Both the position numbers and the translations under genes were made by a program. From Acinetobacter sp. CFCC 10889 (lineage in GTDB: Bacteria > Pseudomonadota > Gammaproteobacteria > Pseudomonadales > Moraxellaceae), in NCBI RefSeq assembly GCF_003268395.1, contig NZ_LQXQ01000004.1:56643-120642 (forward strand): a DNA stretch of 64,000 nucleotides. Reading direction: 5' to 3'. The notes beneath the pieces are model-generated. The model searched no databases and was not told the origin of the DNA. It saw only the letters and a list, made by a program, of their open reading frames with translations. Below, in pieces: positions 26,063 to 36,642 of this stretch; positions within the stretch are counted from its first letter, which is position 1; every line of letters starts with the position of its first letter.

Positions 26063-27385
26063 ATGTTTGATACCTTAACAGAACGACTCACGCAGAGTCT
26101 CAGAAATGTTACTGGCTCAGGGCAACTGACCGAAGACAATATTAAAGACACTTTACGTGAAGTGCGTATGGCACTACTCGAGGCCGATGTTGCTCTGCCT
26201 GTAACTCGTGAGTTTATCGCGAAAGTTAAGGAAGAGGCATTGGGTCAGGAAGTGATGACACAGCTTTCACCGGGTCAAGCTTTCGTTAAAATTGTTTACG
26301 ATGAACTCACCAAAATGATGGGTGAGGCGAATGAAACACTGGATTTGGCAGCAAAACCGCCAGTTGTGATTCTTTTAGCAGGTTTGCAAGGTGCGGGTAA
26401 AACCACCACAGCAGCAAAACTTGCACGTTTCTTAAAAGAACGTCAGAAGAAAAAAGTGGCAATGGTGTCTGCTGACGTTTATCGTCCTGCGGCAATTAAA
26501 CAGTTACAAACTGTTGCAGCCGAAGTGGGTGTAGACTTTATCGAGTCAGAAGCATCAGAAGATCCGATCAAAATTGCACAGCGTGCGATTGGGCAAGCGA
26601 AGATTAACTTTAACGATGTCTTGATTGTCGATACGGCGGGTCGTTTGCATGTCGATGATGACATGATGGACGAAATTAAAGCTTTACATGCATCAATTAA
26701 CCCAACCGAAACGCTGTTTGTAGTTGATGCCATGACAGGTCAGGATGCGGCAAATACTGCTAAAGCGTTTAATGATGCTTTACCATTGACAGGTGTGATC
26801 CTGACAAAAACTGATGGTGATGCACGAGGTGGTGCAGCACTTTCAGTACGTGCAATCACAGGTAAGCCAATCAAATTCTTAGGTATGGGCGAAAAGCTTG
26901 ATGCCTTAGAGCCATTCCATCCTGAGCGTGTTGCACAACGTATCTTGGGTATGGGTGATGTACTTTCTTTAGTCGAAGAAGTTGAACGTAAGATCGACAA
27001 AGAAAAAGCCGAAAAAATGGCGAAAAAATTGCAAAAAGGCGGTAGCTTCAACTTTGAAGACATGCTGATGCAGTTTGAACAAATGAACAAAATGGGCGGT
27101 ATGATGGGCTTCTTAGATAAGTTGCCTGGCATGAGTAATTCAGGGATCCAAGATGCGATTGCACAAGCGAACCCTGAAAAGCAAGTGAAAAAAATGGAAG
27201 CGATTATCCAATCGATGACCATTAAAGAACGCCGTAACCCTGATTTAATGAATCCAAGCCGTAAAAAGCGTATCGCTGCGGGTTGTGGTATGGATGTGGT
27301 TGAAGTTAATAAACTGATCAAACAACATGCGCAGATGGCGAAAATGATGAAGAAATTGCCAATCCATCAGGTATGGCAAAAATGA
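26063..27385 (+). CDS. ffh: Signal recognition particle protein Ffh, C-terminal frameshift
   Basis: SRP54 GTPase that binds 4.5S RNA and signal sequences of nascent membrane proteins. N domain (1-90), G domain with P-loop GLQGAGKTT (about 107-115), DTAGR, TKTDGDARGG, and methionine-rich M domain (from about 300: FEDMLMQFEQMNKMGGMMGFL). After HAQMAKMMKK the frame is lost: reading AAGAAATTGCC as AAGAAATTTGCC restores K-F-A-N-P-S-G-M-A-K and continues to a stop at 27471 with a GGGGGMGPLFGNNEPKK tail. As sequenced the protein is 440 residues with a seven-residue wrong tail; the repaired product is 469. Functional core is intact. Sequencing error is likelier than a real mutation. Confidence 0.92.
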   Translation: MFDTLTERLTQSLRNVTGSGQLTEDNIKDTLREVRMALLEADVALPVTREFIAKVKEEALGQEVMTQLSPGQAFVKIVYDELTKMMGEANETLDLAAKPPVVILLAGLQGAGKTTTAAKLARFLKERQKKKVAMVSADVYRPAAIKQLQTVAAEVGVDFIESEASEDPIKIAQRAIGQAKINFNDVLIVDTAGRLHVDDDMMDEIKALHASINPTETLFVVDAMTGQDAANTAKAFNDALPLTGVILTKTDGDARGGAALSVRAITGKPIKFLGMGEKLDALEPFHPERVAQRILGMGDVLSLVEEVERKIDKEKAEKMAKKLQKGGSFNFEDMLMQFEQMNKMGGMMGFLDKLPGMSNSGIQDAIAQANPEKQVKKMEAIIQSMTIKERRNPDLMNPSRKKRIAAGCGMDVVEVNKLIKQHAQMAKMMKKLPIHQVWQK

Positions 27386-27488
27386 TGCGTTCATTGAGTG
27401 GTATGCAAAAACAATTTGGTGGCGGTGGTGGTATGGGGCCTTTGTTTGGCAACAATGAGCCAAAAAAATAAATCAGACAGATCATCAG

Positions 27489-27514
27489 AAAGAGCGCTTT
27501 AGGCGCTCTTTTTT
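27489..27514 (+). terminator. Terminator of ffh
   Basis: Stem AGAGCGC / GCGCTCT, loop TTTAG, then a run of T. Confidence 0.9.
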
Positions 27515-27586
27515 ATAAAAATTTACATATCTAAAAATAAACTTCTGTTAAGTTGTTAAATGAAAGTATTTGATAAGAATTATGAT

Positions 27587-28173
27587 ATGAGCACAGTTTT
27601 TATTGTACATGGCTATCAAGCATCTCCAGAAAAGCATTGGTTTCCTTGGCTGAGTCATAAAATCCAGTCTGTGGGGGCTGCTTGTGAATTGTTCATTTAG
27701 AAGATGCGGATGCACCGAATTATGCAGTCTGGAAAGAATGTTTGCATATGCAAATTGCACCTTTAGATGAAAATAGTATTGTGATTGCACATAGTTTGGG
27801 GAGTATTAGCACATTAGATTTTTTATCTGACGCTTTAAAGAATAAAAAACTAAAAGCACTTTTTTTAGTTTCACCTTTTAAAGAGCCTCTTTCATCATTG
27901 CCTGAGCTAAATACATTTATTCAACAATGTAAAATAGATGAGTTTATCATTCGGACAACGATTCAAAAACGCTTTGTATTTTTATCCAATAATGATTCTT
28001 ATGTGAGTGCACCGATGAGTATTCGTTTAGGGCAGGCGATCCATGCGCAATTGGTTGAAGTAAAATTTGCAGGACATTTTATGCAAGAGGATGGTTTTAC
28101 CGAATTTCCACAGTTATGGGATAAATTGGCACTACTTTTAGAAATACCCGTAAGTTCAACAGAAGTACAATAA
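27587..28173 (+). pseudogene. RBBP9/YdeN-type serine hydrolase, frameshifted
   Basis: The ATG (a second in-frame ATG lies nine codons earlier) opens STVFIVHGYQASPEKHWFPWL, the typical RBBP9 oxyanion segment, but stops after about 38 codons. One missing A at about 27688 (GAATTG for GAAATTG) restores E-I-V-H-L-E-D-A-D-A-P-N-Y and the rest of the family: nucleophile serine in AHSLGS, and histidine in FAGHFMQEDGF. The repaired protein is about 195 residues. Alpha/beta hydrolases of this family are small cytoplasmic esterases of unknown substrate. The break is in a two-to-three A run; an assembly error is plausible. Confidence 0.8.
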
Positions 28174-28180
28174 ATAAAAA

Positions 28181-28204
28181 ACGGCTTATATTTAAGCCGT
28201 TTTG
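28181..28204. terminator. Bidirectional terminator
   Basis: Stem ACGGCTTA / TAAGCCGT, loop TATT, flanked by A run and T run; sits between convergent genes and can serve both. Confidence 0.85.
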
Positions 28205-28223
28205 TACTGTCTAAAGATTAAAA

Positions 28224-28910
28224 TTATTCATTTTCAGTTTTTTCATAAATACTTTCAACAATATCGTTAACCGCAGTGTTATCTGTTACAAGTTGTCCTT
28301 GCTCATCCCATGCTTTTGCATCATAAGTTGGTTGATCATCTTTATAGGTAGCAAAGCCTTCTACAGCAGGCTTGCCATTTTCATACCAAAATTTAATCTT
28401 ATAGGAGTGTACTTCAGGATCTGCAATTTCATATTCAAAAGCTTGTTGTCCATTGCTATAAAAAGTTTTAGATAGTCCTACTTCTAAGCCTTCTTCATAC
28501 GTTGATGTGGATGAAATATGACCATTTTCAAAATAAGTGGTGATAGCACCATCTGTAAAAATAATATCAAAGCTACGGAGAGCAAGCGGTTCTTTGACCC
28601 AAAAAGGATCTGTTTGTTTTTTATGGGTATTTTGATAAAAATCTTGAACTAGGAAACGACCATCTTTATCTCGACCCAAAAGTTTACGGTAGTAGCCATC
28701 TTGTGATGGTGTTGCTGAATAGCCTGAATCATATTCCTCACCAGCACTTGCATCTTTGTCAAAATAGGCAACGATTGGCTCAGATGTATAAAGTTGCTGT
28801 TTGATTTCATTTGAAATAGCAATCGGATTGTTAGTTTTTAATTGACTACATCCCGTGATTGAAAGTCCAAGTAAGCTGATCAAAAAAAGTTGTTTGAAAT
28901 TTGGCATCAT
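28224..28910 (-). CDS. YwqK-like repeat lipoprotein, paralogue 1
   Basis: About 228 residues. Lipobox ITGC gives a lipoprotein with Ser after the Cys, so outer-membrane sorting is expected. The C-terminal half holds MORN/YwqK-like repeats (TYFENGHISSTSTYEEG, TFYSNGQQAFEYEI, FWYENGKPAVEGFA, then AWDEQGQLV), each a beta-hairpin with a Y-x-NG-x core. Paralogue of the next gene on the same strand: shared GYYRKLL-RD-GR-LVQDF, KKQTDP-W-KE and ID-I endings. Start chosen at the ATG-ATG pair after a weak AAGTGA; an in-frame GTG three codons earlier is possible. Related to the antitoxin-annotated YwqK family by repeats only. Function unknown. Confidence 0.7.
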   Translation of the reverse strand: MMPNFKQLFLISLLGLSITGCSQLKTNNPIAISNEIKQQLYTSEPIVAYFDKDASAGEEYDSGYSATPSQDGYYRKLLGRDKDGRFLVQDFYQNTHKKQTDPFWVKEPLALRSFDIIFTDGAITTYFENGHISSTSTYEEGLEVGLSKTFYSNGQQAFEYEIADPEVHSYKIKFWYENGKPAVEGFATYKDDQPTYDAKAWDEQGQLVTDNTAVNDIVESIYEKTENE

Positions 28911-29062
28911 AAAGTTCACTTATTTTTACACTTGTTATAAATTGGTTTTAACTGCTCCAATATAAAGCGAGTCATTTTTATGTTATTTTGAACGATTGGC
29001 TTTGATTTTCAATATAAATTTGTAAATATAAATCAGTGTTATTTTGTTGCGTTTTATATCAA

Positions 29063-29779
29063 CTAAAAATATGAATGTAACTTCGCCAAAATTTGATCTA
29101 TTTTTTCACTATCTGTGACCAGCCGACCACGTTCATCCCAAACTTTACTGTCAAAAATACAATTGTTATTGGATGGATTAATTTTAAGATCAGCAGCGAG
29201 TTTGCCATTTTCATACCAAATTTTTTGTAAAATCAATTGATCACTGATAATGTCATCTGCGAAAGCAATTTGTCCATTTTTATAGTAATAATCATTTTTT
29301 CCAATTTGTTTGAAGTCTTTATAGTGATGCTTTATTTGAATGTTGCCATTTTCATGGTAAGCGATCATGATCCCATCAGTTGCTTTGCCATCGAAGCTTT
29401 TTAAAGCAGAAACTTCTTTGATCCAATAGGGATCAGTTTGTTTTTTATCACTTTCTTGAAAAAAATCTTGTACCAAATAACGACCATTCTGATCACGATC
29501 TAATAGTTTGCGATAGTAACCATTTTTTACAGGCACAGTAGAATATCCCATACCTGCAGCTTCTAGCCGAGTCGTATTTTCAAAGTCTGAGGTTTCAGCC
29601 GCTTCAGGTGAAAAATAGGCAATGATTGGCTGCTCATGTTGTTTTTGTTCAACGGTTTTTGGGATTTTAAGTGTATTAATTTCCAGTGGTTTTTGCTGTG
29701 TTGTATTGGATGAATTGGTGCAACCCAACAACATTAAGCTGAGAAAACTTGCATTGAAAAATGGTTTTAGGTGATTCAT
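29063..29779 (-). CDS. YwqK-like repeat lipoprotein, paralogue 2
   Basis: 238 residues with lipobox LLGC and the same repeat architecture (AYHENGNIQIKHHYKD, YYYKNGQIAFADD, IWYENGKLAADLKI, VWDERGRLV). The N-terminal 60 residues after the lipid Cys are longer and different from paralogue 1. The 28.2-29.8 kb pair is probably an ancient tandem duplication: spacing 150 bases, same strand. Surface or periplasmic role unknown. Confidence 0.7.
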   Translation of the reverse strand: MNHLKPFFNASFLSLMLLGCTNSSNTTQQKPLEINTLKIPKTVEQKQHEQPIIAYFSPEAAETSDFENTTRLEAAGMGYSTVPVKNGYYRKLLDRDQNGRYLVQDFFQESDKKQTDPYWIKEVSALKSFDGKATDGIMIAYHENGNIQIKHHYKDFKQIGKNDYYYKNGQIAFADDIISDQLILQKIWYENGKLAADLKINPSNNNCIFDSKVWDERGRLVTDSEKIDQILAKLHSYF

Positions 29780-29837
29780 TTGAATGCCTTTATATTTTCA
29801 ACATAGTATTTATATTTAAGCTTTTTATTTTGCAGGA

Positions 29838-30581
29838 TTATGTTTGATGTGCAATGTAAATTTGTAAACCTTTGAGTAGTAAATCGGCTTCGATGTGTGG
29901 AGAGTATTCTCCTAAAAATTGCGCAAATAATGGTGCATCTCCACCTGTTAAAATCAATTTACGTGGAGATTGTTGCAATACATGCTGAATCGTACTGAGT
30001 AGCCCTAAAAAAATACCATGATGTACTGCATCAATCGTATTACGCCCTGGGCTAAGTTCTTCAAAAGCGGCATCAGGAATCTTAATTCCTTTGGTATTTT
30101 GAATTAGAGAATCTCGTTGTAGATAGAGATTGGGTACGATATAACCACCTAAATGTTGATAACCATGTGTTAAATCAATGGTTAGTGCCGTACCACAACT
30201 GATCACACAGAGATCTTCATCAGCATTGGCAACCGCTAGAACTTGTAACCAACGGTCAATCCCCAATTGTTTTGGGTCATCATAGCCACATTGTAACCCT
30301 GCATATTCGGTATGAACTTTGGCAAAACTGACAGGCACATCCAACAGTCTTAAAATTTGCTCAATGCGTTGGTTATTTTTCTTATCTTGTACGGAAGAAA
30401 TGCCGATTCTGCTGATGTCTAAGTTTTTAAAATGTTGAATCAAACCCAAAAGTAAGTCAGCAGGGGATTGTAAATGTAATTCCGCTGCATGTTCTACGAT
30501 CTGATTGGCTTCGGTGACCCAATATTTTAAACGGGTATTACCAATATCGAGCCAAAGTTTTTTTTCATTGAATAGACTCAT
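29838..30581 (-). CDS. coaX: Type III pantothenate kinase
   Basis: 247 residues, ASKHA fold. First phosphate motif [11 protein letters not shown], the QLGIDRWL segment with catalytic aspartate, and SCGTALTID; consistent with CoaX, which phosphorylates pantothenate with ATP in CoA synthesis and, unlike CoaA, is not strongly inhibited by CoA. Overlaps the birA stop by 4 bases (ATGA), so it is translated from the birA transcript. Acinetobacter and Pseudomonas relatives carry CoaX. Confidence 0.92.
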   Translation of the reverse strand: MSLFNEKKLWLDIGNTRLKYWVTEANQIVEHAAELHLQSPADLLLGLIQHFKNLDISRIGISSVQDKKNNQRIEQILRLLDVPVSFAKVHTEYAGLQCGYDDPKQLGIDRWLQVLAVANADEDLCVISCGTALTIDLTHGYQHLGGYIVPNLYLQRDSLIQNTKGIKIPDAAFEELSPGRNTIDAVHHGIFLGLLSTIQHVLQQSPRKLILTGGDAPLFAQFLGEYSPHIEADLLLKGLQIYIAHQT

Positions 30582-31342
30582 AGCGCATCTTGCTCCGCTA
30601 AGCGCAAACGTCCTTGGTAGACATTAACTAAACCTTGTGGGGTTTGTAGATTCACTGAACCATCATCACTGATGCCTTTGAAGATTCCTTCTACATTGCC
30701 TTTGATCTGTTCAAAATGGACATTTTGATCCATAAAAGCTGCATAGTGATTGAAGCGAGCAGCAAGGTTATAACAACCATGTTCAAACCATTGTCCAGCT
30801 TGTTGAATAGCAAGATAAAGTTCACTAATCATTTGAATACGATTTGGAAATTCCACGCCAAGTTGCACAACAGATGTTGCTTGTTGATCGATTTGTTCTT
30901 GCGGTAAAGGCAGTAAGTTAATGCCCACACCAACAATTGCTTCATTTGGTGAAATAGGTTCAACTAAAATTCCGCCCCATTTCCCTTGTGTGCTATACAA
31001 GTCATTTGGCCATTTAATTTGTAAATGAGGCAAACTTTTTAGGGTCGGCATTTGTAGGATATTCAATGCAATTTCTAAAGCCAAACGTCCATCTATTGTT
31101 GTTTGCGTTTGTAACAATGTGCTTAAATAAATATTACCGATGGGGGAAACCCATTCACGCTGATGTTGTCCTCGACCATTGGTTTGTATTTCACTACAGA
31201 CCAAAACTGTTTTAATGCCTTTTTGTGCAATGTCTCGAACATCGTCATTGGTTGATGTAGTGCTATGTTTTAATAGCAAAATTTCAGGCAATTGTTGTGC
31301 ATTTGTCAGCAGTTGACGTAAATGACGAGTTTCTAAATCCAT
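30578..31342 (-). CDS. birA: Biotin--[acetyl-CoA-carboxylase] ligase
   Basis: 254 residues, the size of a BirA catalytic core without the DNA-binding N-domain of E. coli BirA, so it is probably not a repressor of the biotin operon at 46-50 kb. Motifs: [29 protein letters not shown] (biotinyl-AMP loop, GRGQHxRxW), [16 protein letters not shown] and GVGINL. ATG chosen over an upstream TTG. Attaches biotin to AccB, linking this gene to the biotin pathway in the same window. Confidence 0.9.
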   Translation of the reverse strand: MDLETRHLRQLLTNAQQLPEILLLKHSTTSTNDDVRDIAQKGIKTVLVCSEIQTNGRGQHQREWVSPIGNIYLSTLLQTQTTIDGRLALEIALNILQMPTLKSLPHLQIKWPNDLYSTQGKWGGILVEPISPNEAIVGVGINLLPLPQEQIDQQATSVVQLGVEFPNRIQMISELYLAIQQAGQWFEHGCYNLAARFNHYAAFMDQNVHFEQIKGNVEGIFKGISDDGSVNLQTPQGLVNVYQGRLRLAEQDAL

Positions 31343-31372
31343 GTTGAATATCAAGATAATGGAAGAATATTT

Positions 31373-32182
31373 ATGGAGTTAATCATATATCTAGGGATTG
31401 GTGCAATCGCTGGTTTTGCCGCAGGGCTGTTTGGAGTTGGCGGTGGCTTAATTATTGTGCCGATTTTATATGTGGTTTTTACCCAAATGGGTTATGACCC
31501 TGCGGTGATTATGCACCTTGCTTTGGGAACTTCATTGGCAACGATTATGGTGACTTCAATCAGTTCATTAATGGCACATAATAAAAATGGTGCGGTACTG
31601 TGGAATGTTGTTAAAAATCTGACACCGGGCTTAGTCTTAGGTTCATTTCTCGGTGCTGGTATTGCAGGTATTTTGTCAGGTGCAAACTTACAGTTGATCA
31701 TTGGACTATTTGCGATCTGGGTGGCTTTGAAAATGTTTAAAGGCGCAAATGCCAAAGTTGATGAATCAAAACAACTGCCATCTACACCAATGCAAATTTT
31801 AGCTGGTGGCGGCATTGGGATTGCCTCTGCGATTTTTGGCATTGGTGGTGGTAGTTTGACAGTGCCATATTTGAATAAAAATGGTGTGGTGATGCAAAAA
31901 GCTGTTGGGACTTCAGCGGCATGTGGTTTACCGATTGCAATCGCAGGGGCGCTTGGTTTTATGTTCTTTGGTGCTCAAGCACAAATCAATGTGCCAAATA
32001 CCATTGGTTTTGTACATATTTATGCATTTATTGGCATTAGTGTCATGAGTTTTATCACAGCAAAATTGGGTGCAAAAGTTGCACATGCGCTTTCGCCTGC
32101 GATGTTGAAAAAGTGTTTTGCATGTTTACTGACTATCATCGGTTTATTTTTTATTGTGAAAGGTGTTTTGGCTTTTTTTTAG
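31373..32182 (+). CDS. TSUP family (TauE/SafE-like) permease
   Basis: 269 residues, eight membrane helices in two similar halves each starting with a glycine-rich GVGGG / GIGGGS motif (AGLFGVGGGLIIVPILY and SAIFGIGGGSLTVPYL). Matches the TauE/SafE sulfite/sulfoacetate export group of four-TM repeats; substrate not predictable. Divergent from birA with 30 bases between the starts, so promoters overlap. Confidence 0.88.
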   Translation: MELIIYLGIGAIAGFAAGLFGVGGGLIIVPILYVVFTQMGYDPAVIMHLALGTSLATIMVTSISSLMAHNKNGAVLWNVVKNLTPGLVLGSFLGAGIAGILSGANLQLIIGLFAIWVALKMFKGANAKVDESKQLPSTPMQILAGGGIGIASAIFGIGGGSLTVPYLNKNGVVMQKAVGTSAACGLPIAIAGALGFMFFGAQAQINVPNTIGFVHIYAFIGISVMSFITAKLGAKVAHALSPAMLKKCFACLLTIIGLFFIVKGVLAFF

Positions 32183-32208
32183 ATTAAATTTAAAACAATA
32201 TTTCTGGT

Positions 32209-32239
32209 CTGTTTATTTTCTATTTAGCGAAATAAACAG
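32209..32239 (+). terminator. Hairpin after TSUP permease gene
   Basis: Stem CTGTTTATTT / AAATAAACAG with an 11-base loop; no T tract, so weak evidence as a terminator. Confidence 0.5.
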
Positions 32240-32463
32240 GCTTTATGTCATAAATATTGAGATCAATATGTACAAATATCATTGATGATTTAAAAACAAG
32301 AATATATTAACAATCCTTTTCTATTCATCGAAATCTCAGTGCAATTGGCTCAAAATCCATTAAAATTGTCCGACAATGACATAGAATTATCAGCATTGAA
32401 CAGGTTAAATAAAATTTCAATGATTGATATTGATCACAATAAAATAAATAACATAGGATTTTT

Positions 32464-33159
32464 ATGCATTTGGAAGAAGTGGATAGCCTTTCAGAGCAAA
32501 TCGCCAAACATATCAGTGAACAAATTATCAGTGGTGAGTTGGTCGAAGGGGAGCGCATACAGGAATTACGCATTGCCAAAGAACTCGACGTGAGTCGTGG
32601 CTCAGTGCGTGAAGCATTACTGTTGCTGGAACGGACGCATTTAATCGAAATTTACCCAAGGCGAGGTGCAATTGTTTCGGAAATGTCACCGCAACAAGTA
32701 CGTGCACTTTTTGATACAAGCAGTTTATTTCTTGGGCAAATCGTACAGCGTATGAGTGAAACATGGCGCAACCATGAAGCAGAAAGTTTACAGAAATTAT
32801 TGCAACAACTAAACGAGCATGTCAAAAATAGTAATACTGAAAAATTTTATGACAGTATTTTTCAATACTTGGCTGAACAACAAGACATGGTCGGCAATCC
32901 CTACCTGATGAAATTTTATAAAGAATTGTTGCCTTCTTTACGCAGAAGCTATTTTTTAACCTTAAATACTTCTAGACGTGAGTTGCAAGAAGCTTTAGAG
33001 CTGATAAAACTCGTGATTGATGCAATTTTAATCCGAAAATCACAACAAGCCACTTTATTTATGGAAGATTTTTGTCGACACTTGCGTAATCTCGTGTTGG
33101 AGTCGCTGACACGTATGAAACAAATCGAACTCGCATGGGCGAGGAGATCACGCCGTTAG
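32464..33159 (+). CDS. GntR-family (FadR/FCD-type) transcription regulator
   Basis: 231 residues. N-terminal winged HTH with ELRIAKELDVSRGSVREALLLLERTHLIEIYPRRGAIV, which is the GntR signature, followed by an all-helical ligand-binding region of the FCD kind (about residues 90-225). Ligand and targets unknown; the histidine metal set of FCD is only partly visible. Ends 28 bases before smc and may share its transcript, which is unusual for a GntR protein. Confidence 0.85.
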   Translation: MHLEEVDSLSEQIAKHISEQIISGELVEGERIQELRIAKELDVSRGSVREALLLLERTHLIEIYPRRGAIVSEMSPQQVRALFDTSSLFLGQIVQRMSETWRNHEAESLQKLLQQLNEHVKNSNTEKFYDSIFQYLAEQQDMVGNPYLMKFYKELLPSLRRSYFLTLNTSRRELQEALELIKLVIDAILIRKSQQATLFMEDFCRHLRNLVLESLTRMKQIELAWARRSRR

Positions 33160-33187
33160 CGTGGCATTGGCAAGTGATTAGGACATT

Positions 33188-36100
33188 ATGCGTTTAAGCA
33201 GCTTAAAACTCTCAGGCTTCAAATCTTTTGCCGATAGTGCAACATTACAATTTAAAGCGAACCGTACCGCAGTCGTGGGTCCCAATGGCTGCGGTAAATC
33301 CAATGTGATTGATGCCATTCGTTGGGTGATGGGTGAGTCAAGTGCACGCCAACTGCGTGGCGGTAGCATGCAAGATGTTATTTTTACAGGAACGAGCAAA
33401 CGCAAACCTGTGGGGATGGCAAGTGTAGAATTACGGTTTGAAAATACCTATGGTAAGCTTGGTGGCACATACAATGCTTATAGTGAATTAGCCGTTCGTC
33501 GCCAAGTTAACCGAGATGGTAAATCTGAATATTTTCTCAATGGTACGAAATGTCGCCGCCGTGATATTACTGATATTTTTCTTGGGACAGGTTTAGGTCC
33601 ACGTTCATATGCGATTATTGAACAAGGGATGATTAACCGTTTGGTTGATGCCAAACCTGAAGAAATGCGTGTATTTATCGAAGAAGCCGCTGGCGTTTCT
33701 CGTTACCAAGCCCGTCGTAAAGAAACACTACAACATTTAGAGCACACCACACAAAACCTAGAACGTTTAGAAGATATTTCTAGTGAATTATTGTCACAAC
33801 TAAAAACGCTTAAACGTCAGTCCGAATCTGCGGTGCAGTACAAAACCTTAGAAACGCAAATTCGTACTTTAAAAGTTGAAATTTTGTCATTTCAATGCGA
33901 ACAAAGTTCACGTTTACAAGAACAATATGCTGTAGAAATGAATGAATTGGGTGAGCATTTTAAACTCGTCCGTTCAGATATGACGACGTTGGAGCATGAC
34001 CTTGCTGCGACCAGTGAGTTATTCCAACGTTTGATTCAGCAGTCTTCACCTTTGCAACAAGAATGGCAACAGGCTGAGAAAAAATTGTCAGAATTGAAAA
34101 TGACTTTGGAACAAAAACAGAGTTTATTTCAACAAAATTCGGAAATGGTGGGGCAATTAGAACAGCAAAAAGTCCAAACCAAAGAACGCATTCAACTGCT
34201 CGAGTTGCAATTAGACACTTTATTTACGCAAGTCGATGAACAAAGCCAAACTTTACAAACATTAGAGTCAGAAACGCAGCTCAGTCAGCAAAGCGGTGCA
34301 GACCTAAAAGCACAACAAGCTGAAGCACAAAAACAATTTGAACAGATCAAAAACCAAGTTGAAAAGCAGCAACAGCAAAAAGCACAGATGCAAGCCCAGA
34401 TTGAGCATTTAACGAAAAATGTCAGCCGTCTTGAACAACAAAAAGATACGTTGAAACAACAAGCTGTACAGGTACAAAAGCAATGTCAAAGTGAGGGTTT
34501 AAGCCAACTTGAGCAAGAAAAAAATGTACTTCAAGCACAAGTTGTTGAGTTGGAAAATGCAATAGCAGTTGCTAAAACTGAGTCAGAACAGCAGCAAGAG
34601 CAATATAACCAACAAAAAACCATCTGTGCACAGCTCAAATCTGAGATTCAAGTTTTACAATCAGAACAGAAAAATCTCAATCAATTGATGGCAAAAAGCA
34701 CAGTGAAAGCAGATGCGAAAGCGGTGCAATTAATGCAGGTTTTACAGTTAAATGCACAAGGCAAACAACATGCGAACCTTGTGGAAAAGTTTTTAGCAAA
34801 ATGGTTGTCTGCCCATGTGCTTGATGAGCAGAATGATTTTGTTGAAAGTATTGCACGTCAGTTTAAGGTATCGGTTTGCAAAGATCGTATTCAACTTAAC
34901 TCATTGCCATGTTTAGCCGATTGGATTGAATCTCCGCATCACTCATTGTGGGCACACGTGGCGATTACAGCGAATTTGGCTGAAGCTTTGAACATGCAAG
35001 CTCAATTAAAAACTGGGCAAAGTCTTCTCAGCCTAGATGGTTATCATGTCGGGCAAGATTGGGTAATTGGTTTATTTTATGACGAAGCCAGTCAAGCGGC
35101 ACAAGGCGCACTGAGTCATCGTATTCGTTTAGATGAAATTGAGCAGAAACTTGCTGAATTACAAGCCCAATTCACCACAGCAGAAGCTTTATTACCACCA
35201 GCACAGCAGCAAATTGTAGTATTGAAAAATCAATTGCAACAGCAGCAAGAACAATTGAAAACGCAGCAAAAACAATTGCAAAATCTTGATGTGGTGATTG
35301 CTAAACAACAAAGTGCAAGCCAAGCTTTTGATTTACAAAAAGTACAGCTCAATCATCAATTGCAGCAGTTAGAGGAGCAACTTGAAGAAGATGCAATGCA
35401 AAAAGATGATTTAGACATTGATCTGCATGCGTTGAGCTTTAAGCTAGAAGAAAATTTACCTGAATATAAAACATGGCAATATCAACTGGATGAGTTGAAT
35501 GAACAGCTTGAAGCACAGCAACAAACAGCACAAGCCAAACAACAGAACCTAGAGGCGACACGCCGTGTATTAGAACAAAATAAACAACAAACTGAACTTT
35601 TGGAAAAAGACCTGAATTTTTCAAAAAGTGCAATATCAGCAAATTTTGGCACAAATGGAACAGTCGAAAAAATTTGTTGATCCAATTCAGCTTGAATTGC
35701 CAAGTCTACAAAGCCAATATACTGAGCAATCACAACTGACTGAAAAATTACAAAAGACATGGTCAGATTGGCAAGTTGAACTGAATAGTGTGCAGTCCAA
35801 GCAGCAAAAGTTAACGGAAATGCGTCATTTACATCAGCAAAATGATGAAAAATTGCGCACGCAGTTAGAAGAAAAGCGTTTGGCTTGGCAAGTGGCAAAG
35901 TCTGATTTGCAACATTATTCAGATCAGCTCAATGCTTTAAATGCCAAAGTCAAACAAGGTTTAAGCATTGATTTGGTTGCTCATCAACAGAACTTAGAAA
36001 AGGCACAACGGCAGTTTGAAAAGTTAGGTGCTGTGAATTTGGCAGCTTCGGAAGAATATTTAGAAGTGTCAAAACGTCATGAAGAGCTTAGTCATCAGAT

Positions 36101-36641
36101 GCAAGACTTGGAAAATACTGTGACACAGCTTAAAGATGCGATGAAAAGTATTGATCAAGAAACCAAAAAATTATTCATGAATACTTTTGATCGGGTGAAT
36201 ACTGAGCTAAAAGATTTGTTTCCAAAAGTATTTAATGGCGGTGAAGCAAGTTTAAGCCTTGAAGATGACTGGCAATCGGGTGTTAAATTGATGGCTCGTC
36301 CACCGGGGAAACGTAACAGTTCACTGGCATTATTGTCTGGAGGCGAAAAAGCATTAACCGCATTGGCATTGGTATTTTCTATTTTTAGATTAAACCCTGC
36401 GCCCTTTTGTGTGTTAGATGAAGTTGATGCGCCGTTAGATGATGCGAATGTAGGAAGATTTTGTAATTTGGTAAAAGAGCTTTCTGAACAGGTACAATTC
36501 ATTTACATTACGCATAATAAAGTTGCAATGACGATGGCAACCGATTTGCTGGGTGTGACGATGCCCGAACCGGGAACATCAAAACTCGTCACTGTAAATT
36601 TGGAAGAGGCAAAAGAATACGGTTTAGCCGCGGAGTCGTAG
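33188..36641 (+). pseudogene. smc: Chromosome partition protein Smc, frameshifted
   Basis: Condensin ATPase. Walker [10 protein letters not shown] (31-39), long coiled coils (about 170-490 and 640-1000), hinge around residues 510-640, and C-terminal signature LLSGGEKALTALAL with Walker B CVLDEVDAPLDD. The frame breaks in the A run at 35623-35627 (one extra A): before it [11 protein letters not shown], after it [19 protein letters not shown]. Removing one A gives 1150 residues, the normal family length. Partner genes scpA/scpB lie at 53.4-54.8 kb. An unrepaired indel would remove the head domain, so a sequencing error is favoured. Confidence 0.92.
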
Positions 36642-36642
36642 T

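Noticed and set aside
26740..27321. Long open frame antisense to ffh
   Set aside because: Mirror of strong codon bias in ffh; composition is Ser/Ile-rich, no ribosome site, no motif.
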